DNA from: Breviolum minutum Mf 1.05b.01 | Taxonomy: Eukaryota; Sar; Dinophyceae; Suessiales; Symbiodiniaceae | Direction of reading: 5' to 3' | Assembly: GCA_000507305.1 (NCBI GenBank) | Contig: DF239552.1 | Coordinates: 62,001-126,000 of the forward strand | DNA: 64,000 nt | In this document: positions 32,011-43,523 of the stretch, one piece after another | Layout: every line of letters starts with the position of its first letter | Numbering within the stretch: the first letter of the stretch is position 1 | Made by a program: the position numbers and the translations under genes | Notes under the pieces: model-generated | Databases searched by the model: none | Told to the model about the DNA's origin: nothing | The model's input: the letters and a program-made list of their open reading frames with translations, nothing else

Positions 32011-32184
32011 AATTGGTTTGAAGACAATGGCTATGCAAGCTGGTTGGCAACAACACCAGGCGGGGCAGCTGAAATCCCGAGGCCTTAGATAACTCACGGG
32101 CGTTGCTGTCAGATGGCGAAACGCGAAAGCTCAAATTTCTGGCCGCAAAAGAACTCCTTATGAAGCTGCGTAGGCTGTTGACCT
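32011..32184 (+). CDS. Candidate exon with an apparent one-base frame change
   Basis: The acceptor ttgtcactgccag gives NWFEDNGYASWLATTPGGAA then EIP. Near 32080 a +1 shift gives EALDNSRALLSDGETRKLKF then LAAKELLMKLRRLLT, stop at 32182. Phase 0 at the start matches exon 31746-31823. The shift may be a sequence error, pseudogene damage or an unrecognised splice. Confidence 0.4.
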
Positions 32185-32412
32185 GATATTTTGCAGTCCG
32201 CATTTTGTTGCGTAGGCATGCGCAGAAGCAATGTAGATTTTTGTTGCTTTTTGCCGGCGTAGGCAGAGTCGTGTAGGCAGATGTTCATCATGTACCAGAT
32301 ACGTGACCATGTAACAAAGAACCCTGCCGGGGGCACCTGCGTAGGCACCTAATCTAGGAAAACTCCATGCATAGGCATTTGCATAGGCATGGACCCAGCG
32401 TGTAGGGACTGG
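32164..32412. repeat. Cluster of GCGTAGGCA-like motifs
   Basis: gcgtaggc or cataggcat occurs about seven times (near 32167, 32210, 32258, 32273, 32340, 32370, 32383) with irregular spacing of 12-65 nt. On minus it makes repeated Ala-Tyr-Ala. Confidence 0.6.
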
Positions 32413-32807
32413 ATGGGACCGGTACATCCACAAAAACACTGCTCATCTGCCATTGTCGTAGGGAAAGTCCTCGCGGTTTGTTTCGCAATTTTTTATTCAA
32501 GTCCTTGTGTCAAAATCCATACATATATATTTGCATGCTATTAGTTTTGCACTCCCCAATGATATGCGAGTCTTGTATATAATTCCGTTGGTGGTACAAG
32601 ATGGATGGAAATCCTTATTTGATTTTTTGTGTCAATTCCTAACAAAAATCCTGACATGTTTTTTTCTTCTCCCTGTGCAATCTGTTTGAAGATGCAAATT
32701 TGCTTGTTTAAAAGTTTAAAACGTAATTACTTGGTGAAAAACATGGCGTTTGGTATCAACACGTATCTTGTGACGTCTTGTGAAGAGTCAACAGGGCCGC
32801 CTTTGGT

Positions 32808-33050
32808 GTGAAATTGGCTGTGTGGTGTAAATGGTACGGAAGTTGCGGGGGGCAAAAGGCTAGCGCAAAAAGTCCGGATACTATTTCCTGTATATTCTTG
32901 TGTAGAGTGAAATTAGTGTTTAAGACAGGCTTGGCACGAAAACAAGAGGTGCTGTTAATTCATACATGTTTCCGCCGCAAAGGCGCTGTTTCGTATTTTG
33001 CTAACACTAAGTTTTGGATGTGCAATGTGCAAGCACTTTTTTGGTGTTAA
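32808..33050 (+). CDS. Weak open segment, 80 codons
   Basis: Includes VWCKWYGSCGGQKASAKSPD and TGLARKQEVLLIHTCFRRKG. Cys-rich; AGs are present but boundaries are unclear. The antisense is also open. Confidence 0.3.
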   Translation: MKLAVWCKWYGSCGGQKASAKSPDTISCIFLCRVKLVFKTGLARKQEVLLIHTCFRRKGAVSYFANTKFWMCNVQALFWC

Positions 33051-33410
33051 AGGATTCCGGAGTAAAAAGTGGTTGTGGTTGGCGTACCAGGTTGCCGTTG
33101 CAAAACAAAGTTCTGCTAGTAGTTCAAACAATGTGTTCTTTCCGAGATTGTAGAAACTGATTGTTTCGAAGGGATATATTTGTGATATGAACATTGAAAA
33201 CGTGTTCTGATATGCTTTGATGCAATTTGAAACATTTTCAGTCAATGATTTGTGCAACAGTTTGCAACATCTATTGCAAAAGAGTCGCGGCATGAGGAAC
33301 CTGGTGGTAGAGTAATGTTTTAGGCATTTGTTTTTTGACGCCGAGCCCTAGAAGAAAACATGATAAACTGCACGAAGAGTTCTTGATGACTTCATCTTGA
33401 GCGGCTTTAG

Positions 33411-33497
33411 TCAGTCAGCAGGAAACGTTGGCAAATTTGATTCTGGATTCAGCTATGCATCTTGGGTTTGAAGAAGGCTGTGGCCGGGCGATTTGCG
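33411..33497 (+). CDS. Candidate exon
   Basis: AG (ggctttag) upstream and donor gtgagg downstream. After two bases: SQQETLANLILDSAMHLGFE then EGCGRAIC. Confidence 0.5.
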
Positions 33498-33797
33498 GTG
33501 AGGATATTCATTTTTGTTGGGGGATAACAAAACGTCTCAGAAAGGTATTTGTTTAGGTTCTGAAATGCACCCGCTGAAATCTAACACAGCACACACACAA
33601 TAATTAACCATGTTTCATAGGAGGTATACCTTCTCCAATTTTGTTTGGCATCGGTATCGATGACAGATCTATTTCTGGGTTGTACAGATCAATGTTCCAT
33701 CGCTGATCCTGTATACTGTGCACATTCACCTACCAGTAGAATATATAATACGTAAAATTTCAGCCGCTTGGTACATGCACAGCGGACTGTTCACAAG

Positions 33798-33976
33798 TGA
33801 CACCAACCACCTCTCTGGTTGTTGAGTATTCGCACATCGATGATGGGAAGACGAATCATGATGAAACTGACCGGACCGGAACGAGTTTTTCCACGAGAGT
33901 TTTCTGCACCACCAGCTTTTGGGTGGTACCAAAAGAGGGGGTTATGGTCTCACACCTTGGATGTCATGAGTCATGA
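33798..33976 (+). CDS. Candidate exon
   Basis: AG (gttcacaag). After two bases: TPTTSLVVEYSHIDDGKTNH, then DETDRTGTSFSTRVFC. Open to the TGA at 33974; the real donor may lie earlier. Confidence 0.4.
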
Positions 33977-34196
33977 TGTCTTTCCCAAAAAATCAGAACC
34001 AAAAAAGTACCATGGCACTTGACGGATGTTTTTGTTGCTTGGGGACTCACAACTGGGCCGTTGGGGACCCGCTGGAACAGCTCAGGAGAAACTCATGGGT
34101 TGTTTTGACCGTTCGATAGAGCGCAGCCTTCAGGGGAAAGAGAGACTTGGAGAACCAAGAAATGGGATGGTTGTTGTTGTTTTTTTTCCAATCCCA

Positions 34197-34336
34197 TGAT
34201 TATAGGAGAAAGGGTTTTTAATGTTTTTCTACGTTGTAGTGTTGAAAAATTGTTTGAATATTCTTTTAACCCCTACTTGGGGAAATGATCCAATTTGAGG
34301 AGCATAGTTTTCAATGGGGTTGAAACCACAAACTAA
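34197..34336. mobile_element. TIR element, family C, degenerate copy
   Basis: Shares tgattataggagaaagggt and the right end gttgaaaccac..aaacta with the copy at 54487; the left TIR is weak. Confidence 0.4.
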
Positions 34337-34825
34337 CCACCAATTAGGGTTGTTTGTTGAGGTTAAAAAAGGTATTTCTCACCCCTGCCATCCATGGTGT
34401 GACCTAGGTTTTCTCGCATCTACTAAGGGGACAGACATATTTTTTTTATCCATCTTGATTGTTGTATCACAGACCTATTGATCCCCGGTTTTTGGATGAA
34501 CGTGTTTTTGTCTACTGCTATATGATGGTGTTCCCGTTTTTGGGGGCCAAAACAGATGCCCACTTCAACAGTTCCTTAAATTTCAGGACAGTTATTGGAT
34601 TGTTTGTACAATACTTTCAATACCATCCATTCTCCTGGTGGTTGTTTCATTCTTGTTTGAAAACACCCGACTGTGGCCTTTGGGGGCCTCACATTGGAAT
34701 ACCTATCTTCAAAATGTACTAAACAATCATGTCATTGTGAGATGAATGCAAGATGAAACGGATTTGATGTCTATTAAATACTATCTACAGTCTATAGTTT
34801 ATAACTAATTTACAATATAGATCAT

Positions 34826-35110
34826 TTGACTGTTCTTTTGGCACTTGAAAGATGCAACTCGTTTTTTGTCCCAAACAACGATCGAACTAACAAAATCCTT
34901 GAGAATTCTCAAGAATTCCAAAAGATCAGGTGGCTTAGGGTAAATCTCGGATGTATATGGACAGGTTTTTTCCCCCATAAACTCAAGCTCGAATTCCCCA
35001 TGAATCCAAGGCAAGAATTGGACTCCTGGAAGCTAAAAAATGGAGTTGGGGTGTTTCCCGTTGATGCGTTGAGCTTGGAAAGACTTAGCTCCGGAAAGAC
35101 GAAAGACTGA
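34826..35110 (+). CDS. Open coding-like segment, 94 codons
   Basis: FVPNNDRTNKILENSQEFQK, FPMNPRQELDSWKLKNGVGV, ending SLERLSSGKTKD with a stop near 35108. No family recognised. Splice borders not defined. Confidence 0.4.
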   Translation: MTVLLALERCNSFFVPNNDRTNKILENSQEFQKIRWLRVNLGCIWTGFFPHKLKLEFPMNPRQELDSWKLKNGVGVFPVDALSLERLSSGKTKD

Positions 35111-35355
35111 ATGATTTATATGATTTATGATTTTTTTTGTTTGGTATAAGATTGATGATATATCTAGACTTTACTGTTTGCACCTTTATGTCTAAAGCAA
35201 GCAAATTTGTTTGATATATGGATGTTCTATTCGATGGATTTTTTACGTACAAACATCCTTGGTTCAGAAGGTCTTTTTGAGTTGAAGGGATCGATTCGTG
35301 AATGAATCATACGGTTTGATGCTTCCCAACTGCGGCTACTGTAACCACCTGGGAT

Positions 35356-35438
35356 GGTACAAAAACCCTGTAAATAACGTGATAAAACTTACCAACCTGA
35401 ACTGGTGAACGCAGGATTTCTGAACCATCAATGATGTA
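35356..35438. mobile_element. TIR element, family A, degenerate inverted copy
   Basis: Reverse complement of the 30832 copy with diverged ends: cacctgggatggtacaaaaa, ccctgtaaat, ggatttctgaaccatcaatg. Confidence 0.5.
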
Positions 35439-35586
35439 CTATATTGACATTACATGGAAAAACTCCCCAAAGTTTGTACTAGCTTCTAGGGATTCCCTAG
35501 AGAGGTAACCAATAGGTATATTAATGAGAGAGGATATTTGCAGTATATATATATATACATATGTTTTTGTTTTTTCCTTTTCATAG

Positions 35587-35825
35587 CTCACGCAGGATTA
35601 CTTTCCCGTGAGCCAGCTGATAAGAGTTGGGGCCATGCCCAAAAGTACTTAGCCGAGTCACCACTAAACGGCCCATGGATTTCAAGTGTGCAAATACCTT
35701 GGGGAAATCATTTATTCACATCGTTTTTCAGTTTGAGATTTTGCCAACCCGATTTTTCCACCGGAAATGAAATTGCAGAACGACTAATTCGTATAAACAA
35801 AGGTGTTATTCAATGCAACATGTGA
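35587..35825 (+). CDS. Candidate exon, frame uncertain
   Basis: The strong acceptor ttttttccttttcatag precedes two open frames: LTQDYFPVSQLIRVGAMPKS (to 35652) or GLLSREPADKSWGHAQKYLA running to 35825. Confidence 0.4.
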
Positions 35826-36410
35826 CAAGTGACCACTGTGACTCAGAACAGACAAATCGGACTCGGTACAAGTGACTTTATGCTACTTGGTTCAACTTGG
35901 TTGGCTGTTGAAGTTGATATTGGTGGCTGATATCCTGCAACAACTGGGCGGTTAGAAAGATATATGTTTATCTTTATGTTTCATATTTATTTTTTTGTAT
36001 CAATATATCAATATATATTTATATATAAATATCATGGCGCAAACTGGGCAAACTCTGCATCATAATTTCAATCATCAACAGCATGATGTTGGAAGAGAGC
36101 GTATAGGGAGCTCCCCAAAAAGATGAGTACAGCAACCAATCTTATACGCACAGGATGCGACCGATGGTTTTGTCGGTAATTGACCGGTCTGCGGTCCCAA
36201 TAGTTAGTTTTGTTTCAGCCAGGGAACGGGATCGAATCTTTTCAGAAAGTGATTCTGACAAAGACATGTGTTTGGTTGGAAATCAGTAGTTGACGGAAAG
36301 TCCGCCAAAAAGTGGTGGATGTATATTGCTATATTTTTTTATCAGGAGGAAAGTGGTACAGCAAGGACCTAACTGTCAATACTTGTTTTGTAGTCGCTTG
36401 CATTTTGCAG

Positions 36411-36479
36411 ATGTCGAATCACAGTGACTACATGGAAAAAACACATTTGTCCCGTTTTTTGTCTATTGATACTTTATGA
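36411..36479 (+). CDS. Candidate exon
   Basis: The acceptor cttgcattttgcag is followed by ATG: MSNHSDYMEKTHLSRFLSID and a stop at 36477. It lies at the edge of a 119-codon antisense frame (36428-36787). Confidence 0.35.
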   Translation: MSNHSDYMEKTHLSRFLSIDTL

Positions 36480-37250
36480 CCAAGCACTGGTGCTTGGGGT
36501 AAGACTCTTTTTGGTATAGAGTTGATGATACCAGGGGGTCCCGGGTAAGAATTGTTTTGGGGTGATGGCTCTTGACACATGTTTGGTCCACTCTGGAAAA
36601 ACTGCGAACTAAGCAGCTCATTGGGTAGCTCACCCATCTGGATGGACAGCAAATGACAGCAATGAAATTTTGAAGTTGTAACGGTTGCAATGTGAGAGTC
36701 TTGGGACATTGTAGAGCTGTGCTGAGCCCGAAGTCCACCGGCCGAAAGGAAACGGTTTCGGTTCATTATAGTTGAAATTTTCACCACGACGAATTTCAGG
36801 GAAGCAGTTTAAATGAAAAAGTCAGTCAATTGGGTTTTATAATGTTTATAAGGTCAAACTTGAAGACTGTGTCACAAGTTAATTTAACGGCAATTCTGAT
36901 GGACCAGTGATGGACCAAATTTCTTAGGACTTTCATCTTTAAAGTGTGGCTGCTGGGGTAGGACAATGAAGGACATAAAAGGAGTAGCCAGCAACAAATG
37001 TCGCTGGGATTTGCTGATTCTCTCAGGTTGACGACGGCAAGCAAATTCTGTACCTTAATTCCGAACACCGAAATCGCACCCTTTGGTTTTGGCGTGGAGG
37101 TTTCTTGAAATTCGCAAGGGTGAAGTGCGGGGATTGTTTTTTTATCACAAATTTGCTAGGTCCAAAGGAGATTAGTCCACAAGGGCATACACATTTGTCT
37201 AAAGAAGAAGGGGGTTGACCTTTTGATTTTGGGTGTTTTATACGGGGCAG

Positions 37251-37346
37251 AAAATCATGGCATCTCGACGAATTCGGGCACTGAAATATAGCAACCTCTC
37301 TTTCACCGAGACTCCGCTGAAACCAGGGCGCCCGAAAATGTTGCAA
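37251..37346 (+). CDS. Candidate exon, 32 codons
   Basis: AG (ggggcag), donor gtgtgt. Phase 0: KIMASRRIRALKYSNLSFTE then TPLKPGRPKMLQ. Basic. Confidence 0.45.
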
Positions 37347-37927
37347 GTGTGTACACACGTACCGATCGGATCTCCACAGGATCACACGGAGTTTTCAACA
37401 AACAGGGGAACACTCCCCAAAAAGTGATGTTGAGCCCATCCAGCCGCACCAGCCTTGTTAATCTCAGCTGAAAAAAAAATGAAGTCTCAACGATGACCTC
37501 GAAATGGCTACGGTAAGCTATTATTTCAGTATATTTCAGTCCTTGAAGTGATCTGCATATCCCCTTAGATGCCCAAGTTTTGTAATGATTTGATCTCCAA
37601 TGGTTCGAGGATTTGTTCCAAGTTTTGTCAGACAATTTTTGGTCAAAAATGTGTCAGTTACGCAGTGGCAACAAAGATCCATAATTCGTGACCAATCAAA
37701 TTAACACCCCTCAGCCTCATATAGCCTCATATTTTCCTTAAAAGGATTGTAATTAACTTGTTTTTAGAAATATTTAACTGTAATTAATATGTTTATATAA
37801 ATATTTAACTTCATTTAAGATGTTTACTATACAGCAACTATTTATTTGTTGTTATGATTGTTGTTAGGCCCTTCTTTGTGACCACGGGATGTGGAACAGG
37901 ACGGGTAGGTGGACTCTTTCTCTTCAG

Positions 37928-38141
37928 ACCTCACGCCCTTCGCAAGTACTCACAGTGTAACACACTTCTCGGTCCCGCGCATTGCGCTGAGATCAAAAGT
38001 GGCAAAGTTTGTGAATCTGCGCTTGATGTGATTAAGTCCGCGGCAGATTTGGGCCTCAATGTAGACTACGCCAAAGTTGCTTGGTCCGAACCAGGCAAAC
38101 AAACAGTGATATTGGATGAGCCTATTGGCGGTTGGAAATGA
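37928..38141 (+). CDS. Candidate exon
   Basis: Acceptor tctttctcttcag. After one base: PHALRKYSQCNTLLGPAHCA, KVCESALDVIKSAADLGLNV, EPGKQTVILDEPIGGWK, stop at 38139. Directly beyond, another frame continues as FRWHKPGVVLFEDVRNAV. Probably a soluble protein; family not recognised. Confidence 0.5.
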
Positions 38142-38278
38142 TTTTCGTTGGCACAAGCCTGGGGTGGTTTTGTTTGAAGATGTTCGCAACGCAGTGAGAA
38201 CGAGTTTGGGATGACACATATAGCTGTAGCTCTCCATGATTTGCTGAAAATCCTTATTTGGCGATGTTTTGTTCGCAG

Positions 38279-38325
38279 ATTGGCTGACAGATGAGATGCA
38301 AATGCTGAGATATCTAAGGCATGCA
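38279..38325 (+). CDS. Candidate exon, 47 nt
   Basis: Acceptor ttttgttcgcag, donor gtatgc. After two bases: WLTDEMQMLRYLRHA. Confidence 0.35.
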
Positions 38326-38473
38326 GTATGCAGATCAATTTTTTCAAAAAATCAGAATGAATCAATATCAGAAACGTGTATTCCAAGAGACGCATCAAAA
38401 ATGTGTTTTTTTGGTCACACCAATTGCCGCCATCCAAAAATCTCGGTGGTCGTACAGCCTTCCCTTTTTGTAG

Positions 38474-38610
38474 ATGCTGGTAGGTTGCCAAAGAACTTGC
38501 CTACTTCGATTCCAAAGACTGTGCTGGTGATGCCGCCTCTTTTGCACGAGTATGGTGCGACATCCATTGTGCCTCCTGGAATGCAAGCGAGTGAGATCCC
38601 CCGGAACTGA
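38474..38610 (+). CDS. Candidate 3'-terminal exon
   Basis: Acceptor ttccctttttgtag. After two bases: AGRLPKNLPTSIPKTVLVMP then HEYGATSIVPPGMQASEIPR, stop at 38608. Likely the end of the gene that includes 37928-38325. Confidence 0.45.
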
Positions 38611-38675
38611 ACTAACATTCCAACGGAAAAGCACCATTTCTTTCAAGAAGATACAATAAGTTGGAAAGAATTGGA

Positions 38676-39200
38676 AAGGTAGATGGATGGCCGGAGAGGT
38701 AAGAGGATAGATAGATAAATAGGCAGGTAGTAGGTATAGAGGATGATCGGATGGATGATTAAACAGACAGATATACAAAGTCCGAAAGATAATACAGATT
38801 GATGAATAGACAGAGTGGTAGGTTCACAACTATATATATATATATATGTATTCCACCACGTCGAGAGACAAATAAACGATTTCCACCAATAAAAGGGTCT
38901 AGGCGGATGGCTGGAACAATCAGATAGATAAGACACATGGATGAACAATAAATTGCAAATAACCATCATATGATAAGGTATGATGATATGACCTTGAGGA
39001 TCAACAAGGATGTTATAGGATACGATAGATACAGAAATATATAGATACTATCGAAATGGATGCAGGATAGACAGACAGATACATGCAGATAGACAGGCAC
39101 ATAGATCACACAGATAAATTGACAAGCACATGCTGATGGGTGTATGGATGATCACTTGCTTACATAGATAGGAAAACACCTGCTTAAACAGATAGATAAG
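38676..39200. repeat. Degenerate GATA/GACA/GATG tetranucleotide tract
   Basis: Irregular gatagata, gacagaca and ggatggat, with (TA)11 at 38829-38849. No coding potential seen. Confidence 0.7.
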
Positions 39201-39479
39201 CTTACGCAAAAATGATCAATATACCTAAGTTCATAGATGAATGCAGTTGGTGCATACTGTATCAGCCAAATGAATCCAGCTTCTTCTCAAGCTGAAGTCC
39301 AGATCAGTCAAGTGTTTTCATGCGTGTTAGTCGGCCATGTACTTGCTTGTGTTCTTCAAAATCTAGATTATTTAATACAATGTGTTACTGTTTTACTGTC
39401 ATTGAAGTACCTAATATACTATATATTTTACCTGTCCTTATTGGAATGCATTTGGTCAGAATATGTGATTATGTGAGAT

Positions 39480-40125
39480 GTTGACATTTGAATATGACGC
39501 AATCATCCATATTATATATATATATAACTTATACATCGTATCGTATGCAGCATGCATGTTGTTTTTCACCCTTTTTTCAGACTATTCTGACGATTGCCTT
39601 TGATAGTTCAACGTTCTTTTACAGAGCAAAGTGTGATGATGTTGTAGAATGTGGATTTTAGTTTGCATTATTCTGTTCGGGCTGCGGTGACTGAGTATTG
39701 GAAAGTTGTTTCTATTGTTTGATTCTGATTCTATCATATTTGAGTCTTATTATCCCAAGGGATTTTATGTTTGTTTGGAATGTGGGTTTACTTTGTTTTA
39801 GTTGTCACGGCAGCTGGGTCGGGGAGAATCCTTAGTTTTATATCATATTTTTTTTGTTGCATTACATTATATAATTGGCAAATGTTTTGCTACAGTTTAT
39901 GAACTCAATTACTTGAGTGACTTTGCGTGTCGAATTGTTTGAAGAAAACACGCTGTGACCCTTTTAGACTTTTAGAGGTCAAATATATTACCACTATTAA
40001 GAAAGGGCCCTAGAGGATTGTTCGAAAGCAGTTCTGGCATGTTCTGGCGGTTCTCTCTGGAGCCCATTTTTTTCAGGAGTACGAGCCCTTGAGCTCTGAA
40101 AAGTTCGACTCGATCGGGTGATTTT
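39480..40125. other. No gene seen
   Basis: AT-rich, with short TA runs near 39513-39527. No exon or element recognised. Confidence 0.4.
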
Positions 40126-40127
40126 CT

Positions 40128-40222
40128 GGGTGGTGGTTTCATTTTTTTTATTTTCAGCCCTATTTGGGGGGCAGATTCCCATTTTGACTAATATTTTTCA
40201 AAGGGGGTTGAAACCACCAACT
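40128..40222. mobile_element. TIR element, family C
   Basis: gggtggtggtttca on the left and gggttgaaaccaccaacta on the right are inverted repeats; 95 bp. The interior ccctatttgggg is shared with 54487. Confidence 0.65.
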
Positions 40223-40411
40223 AGTTTTCATTGGCTGTTGAAGACTTGCCTGATTGAGATTTTGCTTCCACCATTGATATTCACAATGGGTTGGATCTAC
40301 CCCCCCGACCCAGGTCACCCCACCCCTCGGACCATTACATGTTTAATAGGGAATCCTTGTAAACCTTCATGGCTGCCACTGGTATCCTGCTGGGGTTGAG
40401 ACTCCTTTAAG

Positions 40412-40540
40412 GTCAAGGATGCCGTTGAACAGGGGAACCGTGCATTGAGCAAATCCTTGGAGAATGCAGTGAAGGTGACGTGATTTCTTTGAAGATTGAA
40501 GATTTCAACGTCCTCAATTTGGAAAAATATATGTTTCCTT
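40412..40540 (+). CDS. Candidate exon, two open frames
   Basis: From AG 40410-40411: VKDAVEQGNRALSKSLENAV followed by donor gtgacg at 40475. Alternatively from AG 40431-40432: EPCIEQILGECSEGDVISLK then IEDFNVLNLEKYMFP, stop near 40542. Both look like protein; minus is open as well. Confidence 0.4.
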
Positions 40541-40980
40541 GAATTGTGGCCAGAAAGAATCACATCATTCCATGTGAGACTTCTAAGTTCTCTTTTGCGA
40601 CTTGGAAGCTGCATAAATAGGATATTATAAACAGTAGCAGAGCTCGCATCAACCCAATCAACTGTCCTTAAGTGTTTTGGGGTCTTTAAAACCCCAAAAG
40701 TTGCTTAGTGTCAAGTGTCAAAGAAGTTAACAGGCAAAATAGCATTTGGTTTCTTGTGAACCTTTGTTTCTTTTCTATATTTCGAATTTGGTTTTAGATA
40801 CCACTTGATTCGAGAACCATCACTAGTGGCAAATATTTGAGTAGTTGAATAGTTGCAAGTGCTGGGTAACCATATACATATATGTATATATACATGTTTG
40901 CCAGCCGACCTCTATGTAGATGGTTTCTTTGCCGCGCATCATGTCTTTCATTGTCTTTCCATGTCTTGATTGTTTTGAAG

Positions 40981-41154
40981 ATGTTTGTTGCCCACATCCA
41001 ACTCTGGACCCCTTCCCTGCATTCTATTCTGGACCCCTGGAAGCTGGAGGTGCTGACTACGAACGTGGGGCGGTTGACCAAGTATCAAGCGCAGATGGTC
41101 TCCAGTCGGCATAGTTCCAGGGAGATTCTTGGAAGATACCATGATTCGACATGA
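40981..41154 (+). CDS. Candidate exon
   Basis: The acceptor attgttttgaag is followed by ATG: MFVAHIQLWTPSLHSILDPW, KLEVLTTNVGRLTKYQAQMV, stop at 41152. A second frame (40920-41114) is open too. Confidence 0.4.
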   Translation: MFVAHIQLWTPSLHSILDPWKLEVLTTNVGRLTKYQAQMVSSRHSSREILGRYHDST

Positions 41155-41950
41155 CCTTTGAGTTGTGGTACCAGAAGTCCATTTGGACATATTTTGTGAG
41201 GCGTAGCATTTACAGACACAGGTTGGATGTGAACTAGTATGTTTTGAGAACAAGATATATATAAATTTATATATATATATATGTATTGTGGATGTTTGCA
41301 AGTGCTCTTGTAGTATCCGTATTTAACATTCAAGTATGTTATTCAAATATATTTTTACCATATGCCAAACAAATGCGAACATTTGCATTATATCATGAGC
41401 CGACAGCTCTTCTTGCACTATGTCTTGTTCTTTGGGTAGAGTTTGCAGGCGTTGTAGACACCTCCAGGACCCTTAAGAGTTATGTCATTGCTGGAACCTC
41501 GCGACTCCAGTCATGTTGAGCCAAACCAATTGGCCCAACACTTTTGGGCCATGGTTTTATCCCATGTCGAAATTTTGGATACAAATCCTGTCACTAATAT
41601 TCCTTGCTTGCTACATCATGAAACAGGTCCCTTTTAAAAAAGGCACAACTAGTAGGATACCGCAATGTTCATTGGATCTGAATTTTCTCATCACCAGTGA
41701 CCAGCTCCTTAGATGTTAGGTTCGTGAAGTGTTACGAAAAAAAATAGCAGTGACCCATGAAAAGGATATATGATGAGATATCTATACACATGCATTTAAT
41801 ATGATATGACATAAATTTGTACGAATAGATATATTTGATCATATTTTGTTTATATGCATATTTAGCTTATCTTGGATTAGACGATCATCTTCAGGTTATT
41901 TTATCATACTCAATTACACTTCCATATATTTCCATTTTGGAGATTCCCAG

Positions 41951-42045
41951 TTCTGCCGATCATTGGGCCATCAGGTTGGTGATAAAGTCGACGAGCTTCG
42001 AGCAGAAGTGCAGGATTTCTTTGAGGCACATGTCGTCTCTGACCG
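41951..42045 (+). CDS. Candidate exon
   Basis: AG (gagattcccag), GT (gttgtg). Phase 0: FCRSLGHQVGDKVDELRAEV then QDFFEAHVVSD, plus two bases. Acidic amphipathic helix-like. Confidence 0.5.
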
Positions 42046-42375
42046 GTTGTGGAGTTGATTTTCGTTGCGACTCAACAAAAAGGGTTGTGCACCTTGCTTC
42101 AGGTATTCCAGATAGTAAACCCATTTCCAGGATGATTCCCGGTCCAGGATGCTTGGATGTCACAGGAGGTGAGTAGATGAGTTATGACTCATGAGCCACT
42201 TGCTAACCTTTTCCTAACTTCCTGGGACATCCAAGTACCAGCAACCAAAAGTTCTGTCACAGGCAGGGAATCATAACCAATCCTCAAACTACACTACAAA
42301 GGAGGGAAACACCCATCACCATCACCTGTTACGAGATCTTAATGCTTATGGTATAAATATGCATAAATGTTTCAG

Positions 42376-42456
42376 GTGCACCTACAGATCTGGAGAAACT
42401 TTGGGACTCCTGGGCAAAAAGTGACCAGAAAAGGAACATACCATTCCTGAAGCAAG
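42376..42456 (+). CDS. Candidate exon with GC donor
   Basis: Acceptor aaatgtttcag. After two bases: APTDLEKLWDSWAKSDQKRN then IPFLKQ, and gctgaa as a possible GC donor, a type used by dinoflagellates. Confidence 0.5.
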
Positions 42457-42594
42457 GCTGAAGTTCGATGAACGGAGGTCGGTATGCTGTTTTTTCTTTA
42501 GATGTCACTGCCCATGTTGTTGCATGCAGTTTTTGTTTGACAAAAAAAACAGATGCCTAAAAATATGTGTGCAAAAAATATATTATGTTTTAAG

Positions 42595-42785
42595 TGTTTG
42601 CATATGATGTATGGGTTGGCCCACACCCTGACATCCCAGAGTTTATGTGGCGCCAAGGGGATCACCCCAAAAAACGCCTCGACTGGCCTCAGGATTCGAA
42701 GCGTGTCGATCCACATGAGGACGGTGAGCGATTGGAGCCCCCCCATGGAATTCCGGAGGTTGTTGCTTTGAAAAGTGGCCGATGA
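42595..42785 (+). CDS. Candidate exon, 62 codons
   Basis: AG (gttttaag). After two bases: FAYDVWVGPHPDIPEFMWRQ, GDHPKKRLDWPQDSKRVDPH, then GERLEPPHGIPEVVALKSGR and a stop at 42783. Pro/Asp/Lys-rich, clearly protein-like. No family recognised. Confidence 0.5.
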
Positions 42786-43282
42786 AATGAGGTAAACACT
42801 CATGATGACTCATTTTTTTGGACAGCACCTCATGCAGGATTTTGTTTTTTTTGTAGGAATATTGATGAATATTGAACGATTTAGGAAGATATTCGGGCAA
42901 CTCATGATCAAGTGTCCAGCTCGCAATAGGACAATGGTCTTTTACTTTTGATTCATCGTTCGTCGTTGGGAAGGGAATAAGATCTTGGTGATTGTCTCCA
43001 GCAAGACGCCCTACAATTCATTGATTCTTATTTAACATTTATTTACTATTGATAGCTTGGTGCCATGTGAATAAGTGCCATCATATCATTTCATCATGTT
43101 ACCATCTCAGGTCAAATTACATCGCATGCCGATACCACACAGGCATAGTAGTATGCAATATCCTAATTAACAAAACATATAAACACCAATGTCAAGGACC
43201 GTGCCAGGTTGTATTTTCCGATAATCTAGATCTAAATGAATATATATATATATGTATACATGTCATATATGTATTATCTTAG

Positions 43283-43424
43283 TGACAGGACATCAACACC
43301 TTCCTGCGAGAGACTATGGCAAATATCCACAGCTTGTTGGCGGAACATCCACTCGACTCAGCAGGTGGACTGCATGGACAGAAGCCAGGGACATGGTGTT
43401 GGTGGAGAAGGGAACATACATACT
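43283..43424 (+). CDS. Candidate exon ending at a TIR element
   Basis: AG (attatcttag). After two bases: TGHQHLPARDYGKYPQLVGG, RWTAWTEARDMVLVEKGTYI. The frame reaches the family A element at 43423, whose CT/GTTGATGG could serve as the donor. Confidence 0.45.
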
Positions 43425-43523
43425 GTTGATGGAAGAAATCCTGCACCAGTTGATATGGTAAATATCCCACTATTTATAGGGTTTTATACATCCCAAGTGG
43501 TGTAGGATTTCTTCCATCAACAG
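43423..43523. mobile_element. TIR element, family A, intact copy
   Basis: 101 bp with ends ctgttgatggaagaaatcct / ggatttcttccatcaacag (about 24-bp TIR, one mismatch), TA on both sides. GT at 43425 and AG at 43522-43523 could make the element a complete intron. Confidence 0.85.
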
